A stretch of 64,000 bases of DNA from Rhodobacterales bacterium. GTDB lineage: Bacteria; Pseudomonadota; Alphaproteobacteria; Rhodobacterales; Rhodobacteraceae. This document shows, in pieces, positions 20,126-27,866 of the stretch (positions are counted from its first letter, which is position 1; the number at the start of each line of letters is the position of its first letter). The notes under the pieces were generated by a model. It was given only the letters and a program-made list of their open reading frames with translations. It was not told the DNA's origin and ran no database searches. Position numbers and translations under genes: made by a program. The stretch spans positions 1 to 64,000 of the forward strand of contig QKJR01000041.1 of NCBI GenBank assembly GCA_003249215.1. Reading direction: 5' to 3'.

Positions 20126-21871
20126 TCACACCAGCGCCGCGCCACCCGCGAAGGCCGCCGCATCCGCCGAGAGCAGCATCTCGTTATGCGGCTTGCCGGA
20201 CGGGATCATCGGGAAGCAGTTCTCGTGCTTCTCGACGAGGCAATCGAACAGAACCGGCCCGTCGTGCTCGATCATCTCCATGATCGCATCGTCGAGGTCC
20301 TTCGGATCCGAGCAGATGATCCCCTTCCAGCCGAAGCTCTCGGCCAGTTTCACGAAATCGGGCAGGCTTTCCGACCAGCTCTGCGAATAGCGCCCGCCGT
20401 GCAGCAGGTCCTGCCATTGCCGCACCATGCCAAGCCGTTCGTTGTTCAGGATGAACTGCTTCACCGGGGTGCGGAACTGGGTCGCCGTGCCCATTTCCTG
20501 CATGTTCATCAGCCAGCTGGCCTCACCCGCCACGTTGATCACCAGCGCGTCGGGATGCGCCACCTGCACCCCGATCGAGGCCGGGAAGCCATAGCCCATC
20601 GTGCCCAGACCACCGCTCGTCATCCAGCGGTTCGGCGCGTCGAACCCGAGGTATTGCGCGGCCCACATCTGGTGCTGGCCCACTTCGGTCGTGATGTAGC
20701 GATCACGCCCCTTGGTCAGCGCCTCGAGCCGTTCGAGCGCATATTGCGGTTTGATCACCTTGCTCGAGCCCTCATAGGCGAGGCAGCGGACCTTCTTCCA
20801 CTCGTCGATCTTGCCCCACCATTTGGCGAGGCCCGCCTTGTTGACCTTGCGCCCGCGCGCCTTCCAGATCTTGAGGATGTCCTCGAGCACATGGCCCACA
20901 TCCCCCACGATCGGCAGGTCCACCGGCACGATCTTGTTGATCGACGAGGCGTCGATGTCGATATGCGCCTTGGTCGAACCCGGGGAGAAATCCGACACCC
21001 GCCCGGTGATCCGGTCGTCGAAGCGCGCGCCGATGTTGATCATCAGATCGCAGCCATGCATCGCGAGGTTGGCCTCATAAAGACCGTGCATCCCGAGCAT
21101 GCCCATCCAGTTCTTGCCGCTTGCCGGATAGGCGCCGAGCCCCATCAGCGTCGAGGTGATCGGGAAGCCCGTGGCATCCACCAGCTCGCGCAGGAGCTGG
21201 CTCGCGGCGGTCCCCGAGTTGATCACGCCGCCGCCGGTGTAGAAGATCGGGCGCTCGGCGTTCTCGATCAGCTCGACGAGCTTGGTGATCGCCTCGATGT
21301 CGCCCTTCACCTGCGGCTTGTAGTGATCGACGCGCGCGGCCTTGGGCCCGGTATAGGCGCCGGTCGCGAATTGCACATCCTTGGGCAGATCGACCAGCAC
21401 CGGACCCGGGCGCCCCGAGGTCGCCACGTGGAAGGCCTGATGGATCACCTCGGCCAGCTTGTCGGCATCCTTCACCAGCCAGTTGTGCTTGGTGCAGGGG
21501 CGGGTGATGCCGATCGTGTCGGCCTCCTGGAAACCGTCGGTGCCGATCATGAAGGTCGGCACCTGGCCCGAGAAGACCACGAGCGGAATGCTGTCCATCA
21601 GCGCGTCGGTGAGGCCGGTCACCGCGTTCGTCGCGCCCGGCCCCGAGGTCACCAGCACGCAGCCCGGCTTGCCGGTCGAGCGGGCATAGCCCTCGGCCAT
21701 ATGCACCGCGGCCTGTTCGTGGCGCACGAGGATGTGGCGGATGTCGTTTTGCTGGAAAATCGCATCGTAGATCGGCAGGACCGCGCCGCCGGGATAGCCG
21801 AAAATGACATCGACCCCCTGATCCTTGAGCGCCTGCACCACCATTTCCGCGCCGGTCATCTGCACTGACAT
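20126..21871 (-). CDS. ilvI: Acetolactate synthase large (catalytic) subunit
   Basis: 581-residue TPP enzyme forming acetolactate or acetohydroxybutyrate, the first common step of Val/Leu/Ile synthesis. The N-terminal PYR domain holds the catalytic Glu in RHEQAAVHMAEGYAR; a central domain follows (PIFYTGGGVINSG); the C-terminal PP domain holds the TPP motif (VAGEASW to FILNNERLGMVRQWQ). Start ATG 21871 (MSVQMTGAEMVV); the ORF track adds 37 codons that belong to the leader. Expression is probably controlled by the attenuator upstream. Confidence 0.95.
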   Translation of the reverse strand: MSVQMTGAEMVVQALKDQGVDVIFGYPGGAVLPIYDAIFQQNDIRHILVRHEQAAVHMAEGYARSTGKPGCVLVTSGPGATNAVTGLTDALMDSIPLVVFSGQVPTFMIGTDGFQEADTIGITRPCTKHNWLVKDADKLAEVIHQAFHVATSGRPGPVLVDLPKDVQFATGAYTGPKAARVDHYKPQVKGDIEAITKLVELIENAERPIFYTGGGVINSGTAASQLLRELVDATGFPITSTLMGLGAYPASGKNWMGMLGMHGLYEANLAMHGCDLMINIGARFDDRITGRVSDFSPGSTKAHIDIDASSINKIVPVDLPIVGDVGHVLEDILKIWKARGRKVNKAGLAKWWGKIDEWKKVRCLAYEGSSKVIKPQYALERLEALTKGRDRYITTEVGQHQMWAAQYLGFDAPNRWMTSGGLGTMGYGFPASIGVQVAHPDALVINVAGEASWLMNMQEMGTATQFRTPVKQFILNNERLGMVRQWQDLLHGGRYSQSWSESLPDFVKLAESFGWKGIICSDPKDLDDAIMEMIEHDGPVLFDCLVEKHENCFPMIPSGKPHNEMLLSADAAAFAGGAALV

Positions 21872-21929
21872 CCGTCTTTCCTTCCGTTTGCTCCGCGGGT
21901 TTCCTGCCCGGAGCCGACTAGCATTTCGC

Positions 21930-21960
21930 AACAAAAAGCCCTCGCGGATCGGGCGAGGGC
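21930..21960 (-). terminator. Intrinsic terminator of the ilv attenuator
   Basis: On the minus strand GCCCTCGC-CCGATCC-GCGAGGGC is a perfect 8-bp stem followed by TTTTTGTTG. It lies 60-90 nt before the ilvI start codon and after the leader peptide stop, where an attenuator terminator is expected. Confidence 0.8.
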
Positions 21961-22001
21961 GCATGGGAACCGTTATGGTCAACCGTCACCGGCCCATGCG
22001 C
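21959..22001 (-). promoter_or_regulatory. Antiterminator stem of the ilv attenuator
   Basis: GCGCATGGG (22001-21993) and CCCATGCGC (21967-21959) form a perfect 9-bp inverted repeat. The first arm lies in the last codons of the leader peptide; the second overlaps the first two bases of the terminator stem, so the two structures compete. A ribosome reaching the leader stop (21986) would block this stem and allow termination. Confidence 0.6.
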
Positions 22002-22033
22002 GTTTTCCCTACGACGACAAGAAGCGAGAGCAT
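21986..22033 (-). CDS. ilvIH leader peptide
   Basis: A 15-codon ORF, MLSLLVVVGKTRMGR, too short for the ORF track. It has a consecutive Leu-Leu-Val-Val-Val run, and AAAGGA precedes the ATG by about 7 nt. It sits between a good promoter and the attenuator hairpins upstream of acetolactate synthase. Stalling at Leu/Val codons when charged tRNAs are scarce would favour the antiterminator. The sequence is seen; the mechanism follows the established amino-acid attenuation model. Confidence 0.75.
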   Translation of the reverse strand: MLSLLVVVGKTRMGR

Positions 22034-22062
22034 CGCTGATCCTTTCCATTGCGTTGCGGCGG

Positions 22063-22091
22063 ACATTAGAAAGCCGTGCGGGGGGCGTCAA
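22063..22091 (-). promoter_or_regulatory. Candidate promoter of the ilv leader
   Basis: On the minus strand TTGACG (22091-22086) and TAATGT (22068-22063) are spaced by 17 nt. Transcription would begin near 22055, about 20 nt before the leader peptide start. Confidence 0.55.
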
Positions 22092-22283
22092 CGGCAAATC
22101 CGTGAATATTATGTCGCAGGTGGCTGGAAATTCGTTCCAAAAGTTGCGCCCTGCGATCTTTCGCCGGAATAAACGCAATTCCCGGGGCGGAGTTTCCGGC
22201 CGGGGGGGCGCGGATTCCAGTCAGCGTTTCTGACCGAGTCGCGGCACTTGCCCGGCGTCGCGTCTTGGGGAAGGGTGGGATTT

Positions 22284-22371
22284 CGAGTATTTGGGCCAAG
22301 AAAAAGCAGCCGATCGAGATCCACCCGAGGGTCGGGTGCATTTCCTGGCGAACATACTCCCGCCGGAGGCA
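22284..22371. repeat. Second dispersed repeat family, inverted pair
   Basis: GAGTATTTGGGCCAAGAAAAA (left) faces TTTCCTGGCGAACATACTCCC GCCGGAGG (right). The same sequence in one orientation recurs at 36648-36683 (TTTTTCCTGGCCCAAATACT). It occupies the gap between the ilv leader and the thioesterase gene. Confidence 0.6.
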
Positions 22372-22392
22372 TCCTGCCGCGCAAGAGGCGCC

Positions 22393-22818
22393 TCAGACCG
22401 GGATCATCGTGCCCTGCAGCACCGCGACATGGCGCCGGGGGCGGTCCGGTTCCTCGGCCCAGACATCGGCCGCCACGATCACGAGCCGCCGCCCGGGCTT
22501 GATCACCCGCCCCTCGGCCACAAGCCGCCCCGATCCCGGGCTGAGCAGGTTGATCTTGATCTCGACCGAGAGCACATCGGCCTCGGGCGGCATCAGACTC
22601 AGCGCGGCATAGCCCGCCGCGCTGTCGGCGATCGCGAAGGCGAGCGCGGCGTGGGAATAGCCCTGTTGCTGGCGCAGATGGGGCGCGACCTCGGCCGCGA
22701 TCACGCAGGTGCCGGGGCCGGTGGCGATCAGCTCGGCGCCCATCGTCTGCATCATGCTTTGCGTGGCGAAACTGGTCTGCATCTTGGCCGCGATCTGCGG
22801 GTCGAGTGTCTCGGTCAT
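22393..22818 (-). CDS. PaaI-family hotdog thioesterase
   Basis: 141 residues of the hotdog fold. YSHAALAFAIADSAAGYAAL corresponds to the central helix and its flanking loop, and VEIKINLLSPGSGRLVAEGRV to the beta sheet typical of PaaI/YbdB thioesterases that hydrolyse acyl- or aryl-CoA. Substrate unknown. It lies 18 nt downstream of the phosphotransferase gene on the same strand, so the two are probably cotranscribed. Confidence 0.82.
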   Translation of the reverse strand: MTETLDPQIAAKMQTSFATQSMMQTMGAELIATGPGTCVIAAEVAPHLRQQQGYSHAALAFAIADSAAGYAALSLMPPEADVLSVEIKINLLSPGSGRLVAEGRVIKPGRRLVIVAADVWAEEPDRPRRHVAVLQGTMIPV

Positions 22819-22836
22819 GCGGATCTCCCTCGGGGC

Positions 22837-23610
22837 TCAGTCTTGCCGCCTGCGTTCCGCAGGGGAAGCCTGCAGCAGCGTGGGGTCCAGAAGACGTTGC
22901 GTCAACTCGGCCGCGCGGGCGGGCTCGGGGCCCCGGCAGGACAGGATCTCGACCGCCAGTGCGGCGCGGGCCTCGGGATCGCTCGCCGGGCGGGTCGCGA
23001 TCTGATCGAGGAAATGCCAGTCGCGCCGCGCCTCGTCCCAGTCGATCAGGGCGGGGCCTTCGGGCGTCAGGATCAGATTGCCGGGATTGAGATCGCCGTG
23101 GATCGCGCCCACCGCCGCCCCGGCCATCGGGGCGAGGGCCGTGGCGAGGGCTGCCGCCAGATCGGAAGGCAGCTCCGCGGGCAGGGGCGCCTCGGCCGCA
23201 CCGGGCAGGCCGGGTCGCGCGGGCAGGTCGCGCACGGCCGCATGAAAGGCGGCAAGCTGCGGCGCCAGACGGGCGAGATCGGCCGGAGTTCCGTGGCGCC
23301 CGACAAGGAACGGCTCGGCGCACCAGCCCCCGGGCGCGCGCCGCCCGTCCGATGCACGCAAAGGCTCGGGCACGCGCAGCCCCGCGGCGCGGGCCGCCGC
23401 ATGGAGGGGCACGAGCCAGGCGAGCGCCGCCTCGGAATGGCCCGTCGATTTGACCACCCAGTCGCGCCCGTCCGCGTCGCGCGCGCTCCAGACCGCATTG
23501 CGCGCCCCACCCGCAAGCGGCGCAATCGGCACCAGCCCGGGCCAGAGCCCCTCGGGCGGGCGCGGTGCGGAAGGGGGAGGGTTTGCCGCGTGGGGCGTGC
23601 CGGTCGTCAT
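22837..23610 (-). CDS. Aminoglycoside/choline-kinase-like phosphotransferase
   Basis: 257 residues with the APH/ChoK kinase-like fold. The nucleotide-binding N lobe contains APLAGGARNAVW and VVKSTG. The catalytic loop is HGDLNPGNLIL with the Asp base and Asn, and the metal-binding segment is ALIDWDEA. The C-terminal 60 residues are helical. Members phosphorylate small alcohols or amines; a resistance function is not implied. Paired with the PaaI thioesterase gene. Confidence 0.82.
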   Translation of the reverse strand: MTTGTPHAANPPPSAPRPPEGLWPGLVPIAPLAGGARNAVWSARDADGRDWVVKSTGHSEAALAWLVPLHAAARAAGLRVPEPLRASDGRRAPGGWCAEPFLVGRHGTPADLARLAPQLAAFHAAVRDLPARPGLPGAAEAPLPAELPSDLAAALATALAPMAGAAVGAIHGDLNPGNLILTPEGPALIDWDEARRDWHFLDQIATRPASDPEARAALAVEILSCRGPEPARAAELTQRLLDPTLLQASPAERRRQD

Positions 23611-23827
23611 GCTTGATCCTGTCTCTTTCCGCGCAGGCTCGTCATCCCGATCGCGGGGAGGGAGTTTGACCGCCGATGTCCACGGCGAAAAGGGCCCTCG
23701 GGTGCCTTGGCGTCATTTGGTAAGGTGATAGGACCAGATCGGTCCAATTTTCTTGACCTTCTCGCCGAACCCGTCCAAGGAACGCTCACGCATGCCCGAA
23801 GGGGGCAACAAGGGTAGGGAGGACGAA

Positions 23828-24397
23828 ATGGGCGCTTTGCTGGCGCTGTCGCGTCTGATCGACCGGATCAATGAACTGCTTGGCAAGGGGGTCTCCTGGC
23901 TCATCCTGGCGGCGGTGCTGATCTCGGCGGTCAACGCGACCATTCGCAAGATCTTCAACGTATCGTCGAACGCATGGCTCGAGGCGCAGTGGTATCTCTA
24001 CGGGGCGGCCTTCCTGCTCGCCGCGGCCTATACGCTCAAGCAGAACGAACATATCCGCATCGACATCGTCTATGGCGCCTGGTCGCGCCGGGTGCAGCAC
24101 TGGATCGACCTGATCGGGCACCTGTTCTTCCTGATGCCCTTCATGATCCTGATGACCTATCTGTTGGTGCCTTATGTGCTGCGCTCGGTGCGTTCGGGCG
24201 AGGTTTCGACCAACGCGGGCGGGCTGATCATCTGGCCGGCCAAGGCGCTGTTGCTTGCGGGCGTGCTCACGCTGCTCGCGCAGGGGGTGTCCGAGATCAT
24301 CAAGAAGATCGCGGTGATGCGCGGGCTGATCGAGGATCCGCATCCCGCGACCGGCCACCACGGCCATGATCCGATCGTCGAAGAGGAGGCGCTGTGA
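23828..24397 (+). CDS. TRAP transporter small permease (DctQ type)
   Basis: 189-residue four-helix protein, the Q subunit of a tripartite ATP-independent periplasmic transporter. Helices include VSWLILAAVLISAVNATI, WYLYGAAFLLAAAYTL (with the family-like EAQWYLYG and QNEHIRIDI), HLFFLMPFMILMTYLL and a last one near 150. The C-terminal tail is His-rich. Start at ATG 23828, preceded by GGGAGGA; the longer ORF-track start lacks support. The stop overlaps the start of the large permease gene. Confidence 0.9.
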   Translation: MGALLALSRLIDRINELLGKGVSWLILAAVLISAVNATIRKIFNVSSNAWLEAQWYLYGAAFLLAAAYTLKQNEHIRIDIVYGAWSRRVQHWIDLIGHLFFLMPFMILMTYLLVPYVLRSVRSGEVSTNAGGLIIWPAKALLLAGVLTLLAQGVSEIIKKIAVMRGLIEDPHPATGHHGHDPIVEEEAL

Positions 24398-26283
24398 TGA
24401 TGGAGCTCATCGCGCAGAACATGGCGCCGATCATGTTCATCTCGCTTATCTTCTTCCTTCTGCTGGGCTATCCGGTCGCCTTCGCGCTGGCCGCGAACGG
24501 TCTTTTGTTCTTCGTCATCGGCGTGGAACTCGCGCCCTTGTCGAATGGCACGATCAACCTGAGCTGGCCTTTGCTCAACGCCATGCCGGAACGGTTCTGG
24601 GCGGTTCTCAGTAACGAGACCTTACTTGCCATTCCGTTCTTCACCTTCATGGGGATCGTGCTCGAGAAATCGGGTATGGCCGAGGATCTCTTGGACACGA
24701 TCGGTCAGCTCTTCGGGCCGATCCGTGGCGGTCTCGCCTATGCGGTGATCATCGTGGGCGCGCTTCTGGCGGCGACCACGGGCGTTGTCGCGGCCTCGGT
24801 GATTGCGATGGGTCTGATCTCGTTGCCGATCATGCTGCGTTATGGCTATGACCGGCGGATCGCGTCGGGGGTCATTGCTGCCTCCGGCACGCTGGCGCAG
24901 ATCATCCCGCCTTCGCTCGTGCTGATCGTTCTGGCCGACCAGCTCGGCCGTTCGGTGGGCGACATGTACAAGGGCGCGCTCATCCCCGGCATGGTGCTGA
25001 CCGGCATCTATCTGGGTTACGTGCTCCTGATGTCGATCATCCGCCCGGCCGCGATGCCGGCCCTGCCGAAAGAGGCACGCACGCTCGGTTCGGGGGTGCT
25101 TTCGCTCTTCGTGGCGCTGGCGATCGGTGCGGCCGTCTTCGTCGGGCTCGAGAAATATCTCGAGGCGAACCATGATCCGAAGAACTCGGCGATCCTCGCC
25201 GCGATGGCCGCCGTTCTGGTGATCTATGCCGGGGCGAGCCTCGACAAGATGCTCAAGATCAACGCGATGAGCCGGCTTGCGCAACAGGTCGTCATCGTGC
25301 TGATCCCGCCGCTCGCGCTAATCTTCCTCGTGCTCGGCACGATCTTCCTCGGGGTGGCCACGCCGACCGAGGGTGGCGCGATGGGCGCGGTCGGCGCGCT
25401 GATCCTCTCGGGGATGAAACGCCGGCTGAGCTATGAGGTGGTGCGCGATGCGCTCGCGGCCACGACGCGGCTCTCGGCCTTCGTGATGTTCATTCTGCTG
25501 GGCGCGCGGGTCTTCTCGCTGACCTTCTACGGGGTGAACGGGCATCTCTGGGTCGAGCATCTCCTGACCTCGCTGCCCGGGGGCGAGCTTGGCTTCCTGC
25601 TCGTCGTCTCGCTGCTGGTCTTCTTCCTCGCCTTCTTCCTCGATTTCTTCGAGCTGGCCTTCATCATCGTACCGCTTCTGGCCCCGGCGGCCGAGAAGCT
25701 GGGGATCGACCTGATCTGGTTCGGGGTGATCCTGGGCGTGAACATGCAGACCTCGTTCATGCACCCGCCGTTCGGGTTCGCGCTCTTCTTCCTGCGCTCG
25801 GTCGCGCCCAAGGTGCCCTATCTCGACAAGGTCACCGGCAAGCTGACCGATCCGGTCAAGACCTCGCAGATCTATTGGGGCGCGGTGCCGTTCGTGTTCA
25901 TCCAGATCATCATGATCGGGATCGTGATCGCCTTCCCGCAGATGGTGATGCATTACAAGGGCAAGCCGGTCGATACCTCGAACGTGACCTTCACCGTGCC
26001 GGATTTCGGCGGTGGTCTGGGTGGCGGCCTCGGTGCTCCGGGCGGTGGTCTCGGTGGTGGTCTGGGCGGGGGCGGGCTCGGCCTGCCGCCGCTGGGCGCG
26101 CCCGGTGCGGCCCCGGGTGGTGCGGCGCCGGCCGTGCCTGCGCCCGGTGGCCTTGGCGGCCTGCCGCCGGGGCTCGCCGGTCCGGGGGCGGCCACGGGCA
26201 CGCCCGCGACGCCGCCGCAGGGCAGCGGCGCGAGCCTCGGGATCCCGGCGCCCATGGGCCTCGGCGGCCCAATCGGGAACTGA
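24397..26283 (+). CDS. TRAP transporter large permease (DctM type) with Gly/Pro-rich tail
   Basis: About 628 residues. The first 510 residues are a typical M subunit with about 12-14 helices and conserved segments such as GMAEDLLDTIGQLFGPIRGG, VAASVIAMGLISLPIML, ATPTEGGAMGAVGAL and HPPFGFALFFLRSVAP. After about residue 530 comes a 100-residue low-complexity tail of Gly, Leu, Pro and Ala (GGGLGGGLG pattern). The first start could be GTG 24394 or ATG 24397/24400, overlapping the DctQ stop. No DctP binding-protein gene lies next to it. Substrate unknown. Confidence 0.9.
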   Translation: MMELIAQNMAPIMFISLIFFLLLGYPVAFALAANGLLFFVIGVELAPLSNGTINLSWPLLNAMPERFWAVLSNETLLAIPFFTFMGIVLEKSGMAEDLLDTIGQLFGPIRGGLAYAVIIVGALLAATTGVVAASVIAMGLISLPIMLRYGYDRRIASGVIAASGTLAQIIPPSLVLIVLADQLGRSVGDMYKGALIPGMVLTGIYLGYVLLMSIIRPAAMPALPKEARTLGSGVLSLFVALAIGAAVFVGLEKYLEANHDPKNSAILAAMAAVLVIYAGASLDKMLKINAMSRLAQQVVIVLIPPLALIFLVLGTIFLGVATPTEGGAMGAVGALILSGMKRRLSYEVVRDALAATTRLSAFVMFILLGARVFSLTFYGVNGHLWVEHLLTSLPGGELGFLLVVSLLVFFLAFFLDFFELAFIIVPLLAPAAEKLGIDLIWFGVILGVNMQTSFMHPPFGFALFFLRSVAPKVPYLDKVTGKLTDPVKTSQIYWGAVPFVFIQIIMIGIVIAFPQMVMHYKGKPVDTSNVTFTVPDFGGGLGGGLGAPGGGLGGGLGGGGLGLPPLGAPGAAPGGAAPAVPAPGGLGGLPPGLAGPGAATGTPATPPQGSGASLGIPAPMGLGGPIGN

Positions 26284-26290
26284 CAGGAAG

Positions 26291-26319
26291 CGGCGCCCCC
26301 CGGGGCGCCGTTTTCGCTT
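26291..26319 (+). terminator. Terminator after TRAP operon
   Basis: CGGCGCCCC-CC-GGGGCGCCG is a perfect 9-bp stem followed by TTTTCGCTT, 8 nt after the DctM stop. Confidence 0.8.
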
Positions 26320-26360
26320 CGGGGGCAGGGCGGGGGATTGCCCAGCCCCTCACGCGACAG

Positions 26361-26388
26361 TTGCGTTTTTGGAAATCCGCTCTATATA
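26361..26388 (+). promoter_or_regulatory. Candidate promoter of the second cold-shock gene
   Basis: TTGCGT (26361-26366) and TATATA (26383-26388) are spaced by 16 nt. The resulting 5' untranslated region would be about 110 nt, the kind of long leader common in cold-shock genes. Confidence 0.4.
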
Positions 26389-26505
26389 GACCTCGCTACT
26401 CTGTTCTGACCCATACTGTTTCCTTCACCGGCCTCAGTCTGATCGACGAAAGACCAGCCAAGCTGCCGCATTCCGCGGGCAGTCCTACTTAGAAGGAAAC
26501 ACACG

Positions 26506-26712
26506 ATGGCCAACGGCACCGTGAAATGGTTCAACGCCACCAAAGGCTACGGCTTCATCCAGCCGGAAAGCGGCTCGAAAGACGTCTTCCTGCACATCTC
26601 GGCCGTCGAGCGCGCCGGTCTGTCGCAGATCGCGGACGGTCAGAAAGTCACCTTCGAGATCGAAACCGGCCGTGACGGCCGTCAATCGGCTCGCGATCTG
26701 GCTCTGGCCTGA
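26506..26712 (+). CDS. Cold-shock domain protein (CspA family)
   Basis: 68-residue OB-fold protein with RNP1 KGYGFI and RNP2 VFLHI; start MANGTVKWFN after AGAAGGAAAC. RNA chaperone by family. Paralogue of the gene at 14171-14377. Preceded by a long untranslated leader and followed by two strong hairpins, so it is a single-gene transcription unit. Confidence 0.95.
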   Translation: MANGTVKWFNATKGYGFIQPESGSKDVFLHISAVERAGLSQIADGQKVTFEIETGRDGRQSARDLALA

Positions 26713-26723
26713 TCGAAGGGTCG

Positions 26724-26774
26724 TCCCGGTCCGACCGGGAGGGATTGAAACGGCGCCCCGACGGGCGCCGTTTT
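26724..26774 (+). terminator. Cold-shock gene terminator (double hairpin)
   Basis: TCCCGGTC-C-GACCGGGA (26724-26740) is followed by AACGGCGCCC-CGAC-GGGCGCCGTT (26749-26772) and TT. The second stem has 10 perfect pairs. A weaker T-run on the other strand means it could also stop the convergent GIY-YIG gene. Confidence 0.8.
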
Positions 26775-26786
26775 GCGTTGGGGGGG

Positions 26787-27698
26787 TTAGAGGAGATCCC
26801 ACTCGATGAGATATGAGCGTCCTACCAAGTCTTCGAGCCTTCTTGCCTGAATGGCATCCATGCTGAACGCTTCATTCTCTGGCGTGTCGGCGGAAACAAG
26901 CGTCACGAGCCCCAGCTTCAGGATGTCGCTGGCCGCTCCATTCTCGATAATCCCTTCGACACTTTCGGGAGGGGGGAGCTCTAGAGGCCAGTTTTCTAGC
27001 TCGGGGGCAATGGAAAACTTGCGGGGCACAATAACACCGGCTCGGACCTTCAGCCCGGAGGCTAGTATGCTTGCTACGATGGTCAAGCCGTTCCTCAGCG
27101 TGGCCGTCTTGAGGGGCTTGGGACTTGGATAGGCGCCGACCAATCTGGAGCGATATTCCCGCAGTGGCTTGATCGGGACGCTTGAAACCGTGCCCAGAGA
27201 TTGCAGAAACAGATTGAGCGTCGTTCGTTCCGGGTTGCCCTGAACCACACCGGCCAGCGTCGCCGAATGGCGTTCTGCCGACAGGGGATCGCGCGAGGAC
27301 TGGCTTCCGAGGCCGGGTGCAAGGTTGGTCAGGACGCCTCCGTCACATCGTCGCTTGTAAAGTGAAATGAGTTCTTCTTCGCGCCTCAGGCAATCTGTCT
27401 CATCATCACCGAAGATGCGATCCACGCAGTAGATGATCTCATTACCAGCGTTCACGATCTTCCTGATCGTGTTGCATTTGAAGGGATTGCTCTTGTAGAT
27501 TGCAGTCGCCCGCAGTGCTTCGGTTTCGTGATTAAGGAGGCGAAGCCCTTTTCCCTTTCCGGCGTAGAAGGGAAGGCGATCGGGAGTCATCAGGAGATAT
27601 GTGTAGAATACCCCGTCAGGAAGAACGCGAAGAAATTCCTTCGCGCTCTGGCGGTTTCCCTGAAATGCAACTGAGGTTGTTTCAAACATGTTTTTCAC
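26787..27698 (-). CDS. GIY-YIG (LEM-3/COG3680-like) domain protein
   Basis: 303 residues. The N-terminal third reads like a GIY-YIG nuclease domain of the LEM-3/COG3680 type: VFYTYLLMTPDRLPFYAGKGKG (tyrosine strands and glycines), a CNTIRKIVNAGNEI helix-strand, a catalytic-type Glu in RREEELISLYKR, and GGVLTNLAPG. The C-terminal 190 residues are unassigned. Start may be GTG 27698 (MKNMFE) or ATG 27689. GC content is clearly lower than in the flanking genes, pointing to acquisition. Possible role in DNA cleavage or defence is only inference. Confidence 0.6.
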   Translation of the reverse strand: MKNMFETTSVAFQGNRQSAKEFLRVLPDGVFYTYLLMTPDRLPFYAGKGKGLRLLNHETEALRATAIYKSNPFKCNTIRKIVNAGNEIIYCVDRIFGDDETDCLRREEELISLYKRRCDGGVLTNLAPGLGSQSSRDPLSAERHSATLAGVVQGNPERTTLNLFLQSLGTVSSVPIKPLREYRSRLVGAYPSPKPLKTATLRNGLTIVASILASGLKVRAGVIVPRKFSIAPELENWPLELPPPESVEGIIENGAASDILKLGLVTLVSADTPENEAFSMDAIQARRLEDLVGRSYLIEWDLL

Positions 27699-27745
27699 TT
27701 CAATCCGGGCGCGCGAATAGGTCAGACGCTACGTCGGGATTGAAG
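27698..27745. promoter_or_regulatory. 9-bp inverted repeat at the GIY-YIG gene start
   Basis: CTTCAATCC (27698-27706) and GGATTGAAG (27737-27745) are perfect inverted copies 30 nt apart, with one arm touching the GTG start codon. This position would suit an autoregulatory operator or a leader hairpin. Confidence 0.4.
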
Positions 27746-27820
27746 CCAAAATAGGGCGGGCGCTGGACAAGTCGCGACGCCGCGTTGAGGCGCAGGGTTG
27801 GACTCACTGCCCTCCAAACC

Positions 27821-27848
27821 AAAACGCCCGCCAACCGGCGGGCGTTTT
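27821..27848. terminator. Terminator of phaZ
   Basis: AAAACGCCCGCC-AACC-GGCGGGCGTTTT has a perfect 12-bp stem, 19 nt after the phaZ stop on the minus strand, and continues there as TTTTGGTTTGG. Confidence 0.85.
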
Positions 27849-27866
27849 GCGTTTCTGGCGGAAAGC

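Noticed and set aside
20186-21868. 560-codon plus-strand ORF opposite ilvI
   Set aside because: Complementary frame of a high-GC gene; no motifs.
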